A stretch of DNA of 23,346 nucleotides, taken from Promethearchaeota archaeon (GTDB taxonomy: Archaea; Asgardarchaeota; Lokiarchaeia; Sigynarchaeales; SOKP01). Shown here piece by piece: positions 1 to 7,844 of this stretch; position 1 is the stretch's first letter, and every line of letters begins with the position of its first letter. The notes beneath the pieces are model-generated. The model saw nothing but the letters and a program-made list of their open reading frames with translations, had not been told where the DNA came from and searched no databases. The stretch lies in NCBI GenBank assembly GCA_004524515.1, contig SDNV01000035.1, positions 1 to 23,346 on the forward strand, in the 5' to 3' direction. The translations under genes were made by a program, and so were the position numbers.

Positions 1-690
1 AAGTCTGTTTTTAAGCAAACGGGTGTTATTTATGCAGAATCAATAGAGGAATTTATTCATTTAATTAAAGGAGCACAATATGTATTACCCCTACCTACTA
101 GAGATCGCTTAAAAGCAGGTATTATAAGCGGTGGAGGGGGATTTGTTGTTCTTATGACAGATCTTTGTGAAAAACATGGATTTAATGTTGTAGATTTGAG
201 GAACGAACCAAATGGTCCTAAACTTATCGAGGAAATTTCACATCATTTACCTTTTTATTGGAGTCATAATAATCCCGTGGATTTAGTAGCTACAAATGAT
301 TTCAGTCTTTATCAAGACATTATAGATTTAATGTTGAATTCAGGAATTTTTGATGTAATTTTTACGATGACATCCGCCAGCTTTCATGAAAGAGTAAAAT
401 CTTTAAAACCATTAAATGAATATGGAGAAAGACTATTAAAAATGATGATGCCCGTTGTAAATGAACGATTGAAAGGAACTATTGATGGTGAAATAGGTTT
501 ATGTAAGAAATTCCCGGATAAGAGAATCATTTACATTTCAATTAGTTCAAGTATCAATAATCCTGTCTTTGAAGAATATGAAAAAAACAAAATAATGGTT
601 GTTGGAGATCCCGAAATTGCCACGATTACAATGAGAAAACTTCATGAATATCAAAAATATGTAAATGATACGTCTGGAATAAAAGGATGA
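1..690 (+). CDS. ADP-forming acyl-CoA synthetase (acetyl-CoA synthetase alpha-like), C-terminal part; 5' end outside window
   Basis: The frame is open from the first base, so this is the last 229 residues of a larger protein and not a short gene starting at the ATG at 154. The sequence has the pattern of the third subdomain of NDP-forming acyl-CoA synthetases (acd/COG1042): an opening GVIYAESIEEF helix, a glycine-rich ISGGGGFVVLMTDLCEKHG strand-loop-helix, then LPFYWSHNNPVDLVATND, which matches the family's 'LP..a...NPVDLtgda' signature. Family members convert acyl-CoA, ADP and phosphate to acid, CoA and ATP in the cytoplasm. The CoA-binding domain and the phospho-histidine domain would lie upstream of the window and cannot be checked, and no ATP-grasp (beta) part is seen. 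Its stop codon overlaps the next start by 4 bases (ATGA), so the two are probably translationally coupled. Confidence 0.85.
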   Translation, partial: KSVFKQTGVIYAESIEEFIHLIKGAQYVLPLPTRDRLKAGIISGGGGFVVLMTDLCEKHGFNVVDLRNEPNGPKLIEEISHHLPFYWSHNNPVDLVATNDFSLYQDIIDLMLNSGIFDVIFTMTSASFHERVKSLKPLNEYGERLLKMMMPVVNERLKGTIDGEIGLCKKFPDKRIIYISISSSINNPVFEEYEKNKIMVVGDPEIATITMRKLHEYQKYVNDTSGIKG

Positions 691-1463
691 GTTGCTTAAT
701 TGTTGCTGGAGGAGGTAAGTTTGGCAAAAAAGCCCTCGAATTTGGAATAAAGAATAACTATAAGATTATTTTAATTGATAATGACCCCAACTGTATCTGT
801 GCATCCGATGCTGATTATAAATTCGACAATTTAAATGATTTTTATTCAAGAATAAATGATGTGAAAGCGGGAAAAATCGTTTTCTTAATTTCTGATGTTT
901 CAATTATAACCGATTTATTTCTCAAATTAAATCCAGAGTATATTATTCCTGTAATTCCCATTCATTTATTAGCTTATATTATTTCTGATTTTTTAAAACA
1001 AAAAAAAGCATTAAATTTAATTTCAGATTCAAAATCCGCATTCAATTTTATTGAGAAAGCGAATTCAAAATTGATTTTAAGCTATAATTTAGACCAAGGA
1101 GTAGTTTATTTATCATACTGCAAAATTGATGAAATTTGTCCCGATAATTGTGTTGGACCCGAAAAATATTGTCCAAATTTTAAAAGAGAGAAGCCCGTAA
1201 CGATTACCAAATATTTGCAAAACTATTATCAACTAACCAATCATTTTAGATTCATCGAGGATAAATCCTTAACTGTAATTATTATTGGGGAAAGTTATCA
1301 ATTAATGGGAGGATTGGGGGGTTTAAAGGGGAGTGAGATTTATAATTCTTTAAAGAAGTTAGAAAACATTCTTGATACCTTCTCCAATCGCAAATATACA
1401 TTAATTATCGCAACTACCTGCAATTGTCACGGAGTTATCAATTTTTATAAACAATCACCTTGA
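687..1463 (+). CDS. Rossmann-fold (TrkA-N-like) protein with a cysteine cluster, unknown function
   Basis: A 258-residue cytoplasmic protein whose function I do not recognise. The N-terminus (residues 1-35) is a typical dinucleotide-binding strand-loop-helix: hydrophobic strand, GGGKFGKKA glycine loop, then IILIDNDP with an acidic end to the second strand, as in TrkA-N or saccharopine-dehydrogenase-like folds. Residues 145-162 hold a cysteine cluster (C145, C151-x3-C155-x6-C162), and C245, C247 and H248 lie near the C-terminus; together they could bind a metal or Fe-S cluster (inference). It starts inside the stop codon of the acyl-CoA synthetase, which implies coupled expression and possibly a shared pathway. 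It ends 15 bases from the convergent regulator gene. It could be a redox or ligand-sensing partner of the synthetase, but the sequence alone does not show this. Confidence 0.75.
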   Translation: MSCLIVAGGGKFGKKALEFGIKNNYKIILIDNDPNCICASDADYKFDNLNDFYSRINDVKAGKIVFLISDVSIITDLFLKLNPEYIIPVIPIHLLAYIISDFLKQKKALNLISDSKSAFNFIEKANSKLILSYNLDQGVVYLSYCKIDEICPDNCVGPEKYCPNFKREKPVTITKYLQNYYQLTNHFRFIEDKSLTVIIIGESYQLMGGLGGLKGSEIYNSLKKLENILDTFSNRKYTLIIATTCNCHGVINFYKQSP

Positions 1464-1478
1464 ATATAAGAAGGATGC

Positions 1479-2159
1479 TTATTGAATAGCCAAGGAGATA
1501 TCTACATAGGATTCTTCTTTATTATTTAATATTTGAATGTTTTCAATATTGCAGCTCACTTTAATATCCAAACCCCGTAGATAAATACCCTCAGTAATCC
1601 CGCATACAATATAAAAATAATAGATGAAATCGTCAGAATTATACAAAAATTCTGAGTTTCTAATCCTATATATTACTTTGTTGGGATTAAGCTCTACAAG
1701 CGAAATATTAAGATCATCTTGAAAAAAATCAAAGGAATTATAAAATTCTTTAAAAAGTTCTAAATATGTTTTTTTATTGGAATTTGTTTTGATTTTTTCA
1801 AATTCTTTCGTATAAGCATCCCCAAGAGAAAATTGAAAATATTCTAAAAGATTTTGACCCACATTTTTGAAAATTTGCTCTTCGTTGGGGAAGTTTTTTT
1901 TTAACGCATGTAATAACGCCTGAATGAATGAGTTCACTAGCTTTCTGCGTAAATATTTTCTTTTTGTACTTAAATATAATAGGGCTTTTCCGATCTCTTT
2001 TTTTTTCACTAAACCTTCTGCTTCTAAAATACCTAAATATTTAGATACCGTATTACGATGAAATTTCACCTTTTTCGAAAGTTCGGTAATAGTCAAACCC
2101 GATGCTGAGTCCTCTAATTTGCTAAGAATTTTTAATTTGTAGTCATTTTTGTTTTCCAT
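1479..2159 (-). CDS. Winged-helix transcriptional regulator with V4R-like ligand-binding C-terminal domain
   Basis: A 226-residue regulator. Residues 8-70 are an ArsR/MarR-type winged helix: LKILSKLEDSASGLTITELS, then a recognition helix in KVKFHRNTVSKYLGILEAEG and a wing ending in ALLYLSTK. The C-terminal part (about 100-226) ends in FIYYFYIVCGITEGIYLRGL, then IKVSCNIE and VDISLAIQ. This resembles the 'C-f..G..eG....l.g..v.v.e..c....d..f.i' ending of V4R / 'hydrocarbon-binding' domains; that resemblance is my pattern match and is tentative. The open frame extends back to an ATG at 2213, but a TATA-like TATAAATATT at 2181-2190 sits about 25 bases before the ATG at 2159, so I use the shorter, leaderless start. 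It is divergent from the radical SAM gene and probably controls it and itself. Confidence 0.75.
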   Translation of the reverse strand: MENKNDYKLKILSKLEDSASGLTITELSKKVKFHRNTVSKYLGILEAEGLVKKKEIGKALLYLSTKRKYLRRKLVNSFIQALLHALKKNFPNEEQIFKNVGQNLLEYFQFSLGDAYTKEFEKIKTNSNKKTYLELFKEFYNSFDFFQDDLNISLVELNPNKVIYRIRNSEFLYNSDDFIYYFYIVCGITEGIYLRGLDIKVSCNIENIQILNNKEESYVDISLAIQ

Positions 2160-2180
2160 TATTATAAGAATTAATAATCT

Positions 2181-2190
2181 AATATTTATA
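2181..2190 (-). promoter_or_regulatory. TATA-like box of the divergent regulator gene
   Basis: On the minus strand this reads TATAAATATT, ending 21 bases before the ATG at 2159. That is the normal archaeal TATA-to-start distance for a leaderless transcript, and it would lie inside the coding region if the longer start at 2213 were used. Confidence 0.5.
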
Positions 2191-2241
2191 CATTCGCCAA
2201 CAACGTTCAGCATTAATGAACAAGATTTAAATATTCGAGTG

Positions 2242-2310
2242 ATTAATAATTACATTAATAGCAATTAATAAAACTATCAAAATTAATAATAACAATTAAT
2301 AATATTAATA
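2242..2310. repeat. Cluster of six ATTAATA repeats in the divergent promoter region
   Basis: ATTAATA occurs at 2242, 2254, 2264, 2282, 2295 and 2304, with spacings of 12, 10, 18, 13 and 9 bases. All copies are in the same orientation, between the winged-helix regulator and the radical SAM gene. The copies could be operator sites for the regulator, or simply an AT-rich promoter tract. The ribosome-binding site of the radical SAM gene (GAGGG, near 2328) follows immediately. Confidence 0.45.
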
Positions 2311-2339
2311 AAATCAATTATAAATTGAGGGAATAAATT

Positions 2340-4181
2340 ATGATAACAGATCGAATTTTATTGACAACCCCTTGCTACCCATACCCATCTCTCCCAGCCA
2401 ACGATTCACTCACTGATGCTACCGGACAGCGATTTACCCATGCGGACGATATCTTCACAATTGTTTCCCATACGCACTGCTATGCTAATCACATCTTAGC
2501 ACAGAACATTGATATACCAGCAACATTGCTTGAATATCCTAGATGGGACAATTTTACTCAAGAAGTTGATAAAGGTTATGCTTATATAGGGATTAGTGCA
2601 TTTCCCGTACATCTCGATATGGTCATGAAAATGAGTAAATATATCCGAGAAAAATCACCTGAAACCAAAATCCTTTTAGGTAGCTATGGAGCTCAAGCTT
2701 TTAATGCACAATATGACGAAGAAACCAAAAAAAAATATATAGATCACGTAGTATTGGGGGAGGGTGTACAATATCTCCGTGAATTACTAGGAGAAGATAC
2801 GAATCGAACTATAACACAAAAATTAATGCCTAAATGTGGTGGAGCTCCTGCTTTTATTAATAAATATCCTCGAGGGGGCATAGGATTTTTAGTTACGGGA
2901 TTAGGATGCCCTGGAGGGTGCGATTTTTGCTCAACCACAGAAATGTATGGAAAGAAAAGAATTGAATTACTCTCACCAGATGATTTTGTGGACCATGTTG
3001 AACTGTATCGTAAACATTTTGATAGATTATCCTCCGTTTTTGTAATTGAGGAAGATCATTTCCGACACCCCCGTTGGCTGATCAGAACCAAAGAAAGATG
3101 GCAAAAGAACGTTGATCTTATCGAAAATGTCGATTGGACAGGATTCGGCTCGGTAGATTTTATTTGGCATTTTGCCAGCAATTATGGCTGGGATGCCATC
3201 CCCGAAACCGGGATGGGAGCAGTTTTCGTCGGTGTGGAATCCAAATTTGCAGGTGAACATGGATACCGAAAAGTTCAAGAAGCTGATGCTCGAGAGGTTT
3301 TTCATAAACTCCATTCTATGGGCATTCGTACTTTAGGTGCATGGATTTGCGGATGGGATTATCATAATCATGCAAATATGTATGAAGATCTTAATTATTT
3401 TGTTGCATGTAAACCCACTTATGAACAATTAACACGCCTATCTCCCTTCCCAGGAACCGAACTCTGGCGTAAACTTAAAGATGAAGGAAGAGTAATGGAT
3501 GTACCATGGGAAGATGTTCACTTCTGGAGTGGTGCCCAAAAAAATATCGCTATGGAAACCCACGAAACGCTCAATCTGACGGAATATGGATATGACCTGC
3601 TCTATAGAACATGGGGTCCTTCGATGTTACGTAGATTTGAAGTGTCTCTTAATGGATATGATTTCTGTATAAATTCTGATAATCCGATGATGAATGAATA
3701 CCGTTCGAAATTATTTAAAAGAGCTTGTGTCAGCACATGGTCTATATTAGGTGCAATGGAACGTTTTGCACCTAATGGTGTCGTGAGAAGAAGAGTGTTT
3801 AAGGCAGATGAAAGATTTAGAGAACTTCTCGGAGAACCTACAAAAACGATGGAGTTAATCAGTAAGGGAATTGAAAAGCGTGCATTAAAATTCAAGATGA
3901 AGCATATGTTTGATGCGTGGAATCGTAGGCCCAGAGAGGAACCGGCTAAGATTTATCTATATAATAAAGACAAATCCATTAAAGATGATGATATCCCTTA
4001 TATAACCAAATATCCCAACAAAATTCCCCGAAAAATTCGAAGAGAAATGCGGATGAATAATTTTAAATTCAATCTCATGAATCGATTCCTGAGAAGAATG
4101 GTTCGAAAAAAATCTGATAGAAGCGATTTAGATGAATTAATACTGGACTATATAGAAAAACGTAGCTATGGAGGATTTTAA
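2340..4181 (+). CDS. B12-binding-domain radical SAM protein
   Basis: A 613-residue enzyme. The N-terminal 140 residues look like a cobalamin-binding-type Rossmann domain (GYAYIGISAF, SPETKILLGSYGAQAF, HVVLGEG), but I do not see the DxHxxG lower-ligand motif, so any B12 would be bound base-off without a His ligand, or not at all. The radical SAM cluster motif is C190-x3-C194-x2-C197 in GCPGGCDFCSTTEMYG. Later family features are VFVIEEDHF, GAVFVGVESKF and the GIRTLGAWICGWD strand. The last 150 residues are very basic. Such enzymes use a 5'-deoxyadenosyl radical for methylation, ring closure or cleavage; the substrate is unknown here. A GAGGG ribosome-binding site lies 8 bases before the ATG. 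The hydrolase gene follows after 38 bases, so the two form an operon. Base composition is visibly more GC-rich than the neighbours. Confidence 0.88.
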   Translation: MITDRILLTTPCYPYPSLPANDSLTDATGQRFTHADDIFTIVSHTHCYANHILAQNIDIPATLLEYPRWDNFTQEVDKGYAYIGISAFPVHLDMVMKMSKYIREKSPETKILLGSYGAQAFNAQYDEETKKKYIDHVVLGEGVQYLRELLGEDTNRTITQKLMPKCGGAPAFINKYPRGGIGFLVTGLGCPGGCDFCSTTEMYGKKRIELLSPDDFVDHVELYRKHFDRLSSVFVIEEDHFRHPRWLIRTKERWQKNVDLIENVDWTGFGSVDFIWHFASNYGWDAIPETGMGAVFVGVESKFAGEHGYRKVQEADAREVFHKLHSMGIRTLGAWICGWDYHNHANMYEDLNYFVACKPTYEQLTRLSPFPGTELWRKLKDEGRVMDVPWEDVHFWSGAQKNIAMETHETLNLTEYGYDLLYRTWGPSMLRRFEVSLNGYDFCINSDNPMMNEYRSKLFKRACVSTWSILGAMERFAPNGVVRRRVFKADERFRELLGEPTKTMELISKGIEKRALKFKMKHMFDAWNRRPREEPAKIYLYNKDKSIKDDDIPYITKYPNKIPRKIRREMRMNNFKFNLMNRFLRRMVRKKSDRSDLDELILDYIEKRSYGGF

Positions 4182-4219
4182 ATCTCCTTTAATCTTCTAA
4201 GATAGATTGGGTGCTTATC

Positions 4220-5305
4220 ATGAGCAAAAATTCAAATTCTATTCCAAGTAATAGTCCAGTTAAAAGCATTCCTTCCGATTATTATCCCCAAGGTTGCGGA
4301 TTTTGGCATGAATTAAAAGAGGGTCTCGATGCTGGAAAAAAGCTTTTTTACCGAGACAGCATTCATGGAACGGGAAATCCGGAAAGTACTATCGTTTTTG
4401 TGCACGGTAATCCTGAATGTTCCTATACCTATAGAGAGGTCATTAGATTTTTAATTAATTCTGCCATGAAACCTTTCAGGCTTGTTGCAATGGATCATAT
4501 CGGTTTTGGTTTATCAGATCAAGCTTCCTTTGAAATGGTGTGTATGGACCACGCCGATAATCTTTTACAACTCATAAACTATTTAGATTTAAAAAATGTT
4601 ACTCTAATAATACACGATTGGGGCGGCCCCATTGGTGTAGGCGCTTTCTTGAAAGTACCGGAGCGGGTATCTAATCTAATTGCATTAAACACTACCGTGT
4701 TTCCGATGCCAAAAACGGGTTTAAGATATGATAAAAACTTCCCTATTAAAGGCTTTCCCTGGTCAAAATTCCCTAAAATTATTCCGAATAATTTTTGGGG
4801 TGTGTTTGCCTCCTTCGCAATATTTTTTAATCCCGATGATCCCCAAGAATTAGTCGATAATATGCCGAATATGCTCACGCAGCTAAGAGAAGGAGGAGCC
4901 CTTGTAGAAGATGAAAATGATGCTCAAAAATTTTTCCGAGAGCAGTTTCAATCGGATGCAAATGTGATGAGTTCGAAACGGTTAGTACTTCAAACGCCAG
5001 TATGGGGATATGGGAATATTTATAAAGAACCCACCTTAGGAGAACGCGATACCACTCCTTTTTATCGTTTTATTCAAGACAATATTAGTAAAGTATGGGG
5101 TCCTGACGGGCAAAATATTGGAGTGCGTGCCGTGTTAGGGCGCTGGGATCCATCGGCTAAAGACGAGGTTATCCAGCAATGGATTGACAATCTACCTCAA
5201 CTCGAAGGCAATGTTAGAATTTTTGAAAAGGCAAGCCATTTTATTGAAGAATGCGAACCAGAAGCGGTTGCAAATGCAATTATTGATGCTGCTGGCTTAA
5301 AATAG
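4220..5305 (+). CDS. Alpha/beta hydrolase, haloalkane dehalogenase / OleB-like
   Basis: A 361-residue alpha/beta-hydrolase of the haloalkane dehalogenase superfamily. Visible motifs are the oxyanion-hole HGNPECSYTYR, VAMDHIGFGLSD, the nucleophile elbow HDWGG (D133, followed by W134, which in dehalogenases helps bind halide), a likely acid in GRWDPSAKDE, and the catalytic His in ASHFIEECEPE near the end. The same fold includes haloalkane dehalogenases, fluoroacetate dehalogenases and OleB, the beta-lactone decarboxylase of olefin synthesis; sequence alone does not separate these. The frame could start at a GTG at 4211, but GGTG at 4210-4213 is spaced 6 bases from the ATG at 4220, so I choose the latter. 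It is co-transcribed with the radical SAM gene, which suggests sequential action on one hydrophobic substrate. A T-rich tract just after the stop may terminate transcription. Confidence 0.87.
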   Translation: MSKNSNSIPSNSPVKSIPSDYYPQGCGFWHELKEGLDAGKKLFYRDSIHGTGNPESTIVFVHGNPECSYTYREVIRFLINSAMKPFRLVAMDHIGFGLSDQASFEMVCMDHADNLLQLINYLDLKNVTLIIHDWGGPIGVGAFLKVPERVSNLIALNTTVFPMPKTGLRYDKNFPIKGFPWSKFPKIIPNNFWGVFASFAIFFNPDDPQELVDNMPNMLTQLREGGALVEDENDAQKFFREQFQSDANVMSSKRLVLQTPVWGYGNIYKEPTLGERDTTPFYRFIQDNISKVWGPDGQNIGVRAVLGRWDPSAKDEVIQQWIDNLPQLEGNVRIFEKASHFIEECEPEAVANAIIDAAGLK

Positions 5306-5487
5306 AAAACTTTTCTTTTTATTACTCATAGTATTTCTTTCTTTTTATAAAAAAATTGAAAATCATGTTGAATTTAGCATAATTCTTTTTCGTATTTAAT
5401 TAAATTAATCAACCTGTGGCATGAAAGAATTTAATATCATATCATATTATTACATTTATTTATTAGTGAGAAATTAAAAGTTCGGAT

Positions 5488-6987
5488 ATGTTTAAAACTC
5501 CAAAAGAAGTGTATCACGATTTTAAGAAAAAAGAGATCGACAAATTAACAGCTGAGGATCTATTAATCTATTTACTTGAAAATGCGAAAACTGATGATAT
5601 ACGAATAGAATGCTTAAAAATTTTACAAAAAATTGGGAGTAAAAACCAAAAAATATTTTCAATATTAGAGAATTTACTCATATCTGATTCTAACGAGGAA
5701 ATCCGAATTTTAGCAGCTAATATTTTAAAAATTTTATTTCGAGATAAATTTTTAATTCCTTTAAGGTGGGCATTACAACATGAAACGTCGTGGCAATTTT
5801 TAATGGATATTATTTTAACTATCACTGAAATCAACGATGAGAATGCAAAATCCATCTTAATTGAAAAAATCAAAAATTTTGAGAACTATAAATTCAATAG
5901 TAGTCTTAGTAATCTGTTTAAAAATAAACATATTAATAATTTTAAGGTAGCTCAGCTAGCAGAAATTGCTAGTAACTATATTATCATAAAATATTTTGTA
6001 GACACGCTAAAACAAATCAAGTTTCAAGTAAAAAATGGATTAGTAACTGAATTAGATTTATCCTTTACTAGTAATGATATCTCTGGATGGAAAATATTAA
6101 AGGATTTATCTAAATTTATTGGCTCTTTAAAGAAACTTAAAAAATTAATTCTAAAAAGTAATAGAATTTCTCCTTTTCCCGAATCTATTTTATCTCTAAA
6201 ATCCTTGAAATATTTGGATTTAAGCCATAATGAAATAAAAAAGCTTCCTGAGAATATTTCCTCCTGCGAATCATTGGAGTATTTAAATTTGAGGTATAAT
6301 AATTTATTGGAGATTCCAAATTCGATTGGTGATTTAAAGAACCTAAAAATTCTAGATTTAAAACATAACAAATTATCAACCCTCCCCCCATTAATTCAAG
6401 AATTATCTGGACTGGAGGTTTTAAACCTCCATGGGAATCTATTTACCACTCTTCCAAAGTCAATAGAGGGGCTTCCCTCCTTAAAAAAACTAAAATTAGG
6501 ATTAAATAATTTAAATTACGTTCCAAAATGGATAAAAAGCCTATGTTCATTAAAAATGCTTGGATTAGGGGGAAATAAAGCATTATCAGATGATTTTGAG
6601 AATTGGATTGATTTTTTACCATCTCTACACGAATTAAATTTATATGACAGCAACATAAGAAAATTACCAAAATCAATTGGAAAACTTGATTCTTTAGAAA
6701 AATTGATAATACCAAATAATAAACTAAGTTCCTTACCTGAATCATTTAAACAATTAAAAAATCTGAGAAAACTTGACTTAAGCTGGAATGATATTACATA
6801 TCTTCCCGAATGGATTAATTCACTCAAATTATTAGAAGAATTGAATTTAAGAGGGAATAAACTTGAGGATTTACCCGAAACTATTTCTGAATTAAAGCAA
6901 TTAAAGGTTCTAAATATAACCCTAAATAAAAATATGATTCAAATTCCTAAAGATTTAATTAATAAAGATTTAAAGATTTATAGATAA
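5488..6987 (+). CDS. HEAT-like plus leucine-rich-repeat protein
   Basis: A 499-residue protein with no signal peptide or membrane segment, so probably cytoplasmic. The first 150 residues are alpha-helical with HEAT/armadillo-like pairs (DDIRIECLKILQKIG and EEIRILAANILKILF). From about residue 185 there are 12-13 leucine-rich repeats of mainly 23 residues, with the pattern LxxLxLxxNxLxxLPxxIxxLxx, as in plant/Roco/Ras-suppressor-type LRRs. One repeat is irregular (around FENWIDFLPS). No GTPase, kinase or other catalytic domain follows; the protein ends with the last repeat. LRR proteins of this class are usually protein-binding scaffolds. A TATA-like AT tract lies 22-34 bases upstream, and no strong ribosome-binding site is visible. 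The gene ends only 11 bases from the convergent CoA-transferase gene. The binding partner is unknown. Confidence 0.85.
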   Translation: MFKTPKEVYHDFKKKEIDKLTAEDLLIYLLENAKTDDIRIECLKILQKIGSKNQKIFSILENLLISDSNEEIRILAANILKILFRDKFLIPLRWALQHETSWQFLMDIILTITEINDENAKSILIEKIKNFENYKFNSSLSNLFKNKHINNFKVAQLAEIASNYIIIKYFVDTLKQIKFQVKNGLVTELDLSFTSNDISGWKILKDLSKFIGSLKKLKKLILKSNRISPFPESILSLKSLKYLDLSHNEIKKLPENISSCESLEYLNLRYNNLLEIPNSIGDLKNLKILDLKHNKLSTLPPLIQELSGLEVLNLHGNLFTTLPKSIEGLPSLKKLKLGLNNLNYVPKWIKSLCSLKMLGLGGNKALSDDFENWIDFLPSLHELNLYDSNIRKLPKSIGKLDSLEKLIIPNNKLSSLPESFKQLKNLRKLDLSWNDITYLPEWINSLKLLEELNLRGNKLEDLPETISELKQLKVLNITLNKNMIQIPKDLINKDLKIYR

Positions 6988-6998
6988 AAGAAAAAAAA

Positions 6999-7844
6999 TT
7001 AATCAGTTAAAATGTTCTTAACTCCCCGTTCATAAAATAATGGTAATACTTGGGATTGTAGTATTCTCCCTTCATGAGCTCCTATGCCAAAAAAAGGTTC
7101 AAATTCTCTAATAATTTTTAATTCTTCAATTTTAGGGGAAGGAATTTTTTCTAATTCCTTCCCAAAATCCTCTGCGATTTTTAAATCCCATGGAATTTGT
7201 TTTCGAATATCTTCGATATTTGTTTTGGGAAAGATTCCCGCAAGATACATCTCTTTGGAATCTTCATGAAATCTAAAAAGACCATTTTTCGATACAACTG
7301 CAGTCGGACCTCCAGGTAATCCTGCCTTTCTTCTAGAATCACCCCCAGTTAGCCACCCAGGACTAGTCATATAATCCAATTTATTTACAAAGTCTCCACC
7401 CACTATGGTAAGTATTGTTCGATTGCTATGCCCAGCAAATTCATTTGCACCCCCTGATCCAGACAACTTTATATTTCTCCTGTTTGTAAAATCATATCCA
7501 CCTATTGCTGTGGAATTAATATTTCCATATTTATCGAGTTGAGCGGTTCCTAATATACACACATCACAATACCCCCTATTTACAATGGTCGTAAATACAT
7601 CAAATAGATCAACTGCATATGAATATCCCAGAGTGCACCCTGGATCTCCAACATCTTCCATGTTTTGGAAAATATTAAGATCGATCATTCCAGCTTCAGT
7701 TAAAATTATAGAATGAGGTGCGTGGTTCATTTTGGCAATTGCTCCAGCGGCCATGGGTATTCCTTGACCAATTACCACAATGTCATAATCATTTATCTCT
7801 CTACTCGCGGTTAAAATCAACAATTCTACACGTTTATACTTCAT
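6999..7844 (-). CDS. CoA-transferase subunit beta (glutaconate CoA-transferase B-like)
   Basis: A 281-residue class I CoA-transferase beta subunit. Recognisable parts are DYDIVVIGQGIPMAAGAIA near the start and ILTEAGMID at 47-55, where E50 matches the position of the glutamate that forms the CoA thioester in glutaconate CoA-transferase beta. DPGCTLGYSYAVDLF, GTAQLDKYGNINST and SGGANEFAGHSNRTI are further family motifs. The enzyme moves CoA between acyl-CoA and a free dicarboxylate or related acid. Because the glutamate is present, it is more likely a true transferase than an IpdB-type hydrolase lacking it. The start overlaps the stop of the alpha-subunit gene by 4 bases (ATGA), with GGTGAT about 10 bases before the ATG inside the upstream gene. 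Substrate specificity cannot be read from the sequence. Confidence 0.88.
   Translation of the reverse strand: MKYKRVELLILTASREINDYDIVVIGQGIPMAAGAIAKMNHAPHSIILTEAGMIDLNIFQNMEDVGDPGCTLGYSYAVDLFDVFTTIVNRGYCDVCILGTAQLDKYGNINSTAIGGYDFTNRRNIKLSGSGGANEFAGHSNRTILTIVGGDFVNKLDYMTSPGWLTGGDSRRKAGLPGGPTAVVSKNGLFRFHEDSKEMYLAGIFPKTNIEDIRKQIPWDLKIAEDFGKELEKIPSPKIEELKIIREFEPFFGIGAHEGRILQSQVLPLFYERGVKNILTD

Noticed and set aside
2160..2213. Longer N-terminus of the winged-helix regulator (start at 2213)
   Set aside because: The extra 18 residues (LNVVGECINIRLLILII) cover a TATA-like box placed correctly for the ATG at 2159, and the winged-helix domain begins shortly after that ATG.
2242..2310. ATTAATA repeats as a replication origin
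   Set aside because: No G-rich origin recognition boxes are seen and no orc1/cdc6 gene is adjacent. A promoter or operator role is simpler.
3027..3314. Antisense reading frame inside the radical SAM gene
   Set aside because: It lies wholly opposite a gene with clear family motifs and has no recognisable domain. The same holds for the antisense frames at 2744-2938, 3602-3895 and 14784-15053.
4211..4219. GTG start at 4211 for the hydrolase
   Set aside because: The GTG overlaps the GGTG site that is correctly spaced for the ATG at 4220, so it is more likely part of the ribosome-binding site than the start codon.
6024..6827. Several antisense frames opposite the LRR gene
   Set aside because: They are by-products of the repeated leucine/asparagine codons of the LRR array and contain low-complexity Phe/Ser/Leu sequence.
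6120..6960. DNA-level tandem repeat or CRISPR-like array
   Set aside because: The periodicity is that of 69-base LRR codon units with diverged sequence, inside an intact protein; there are no identical repeats with unique spacers.
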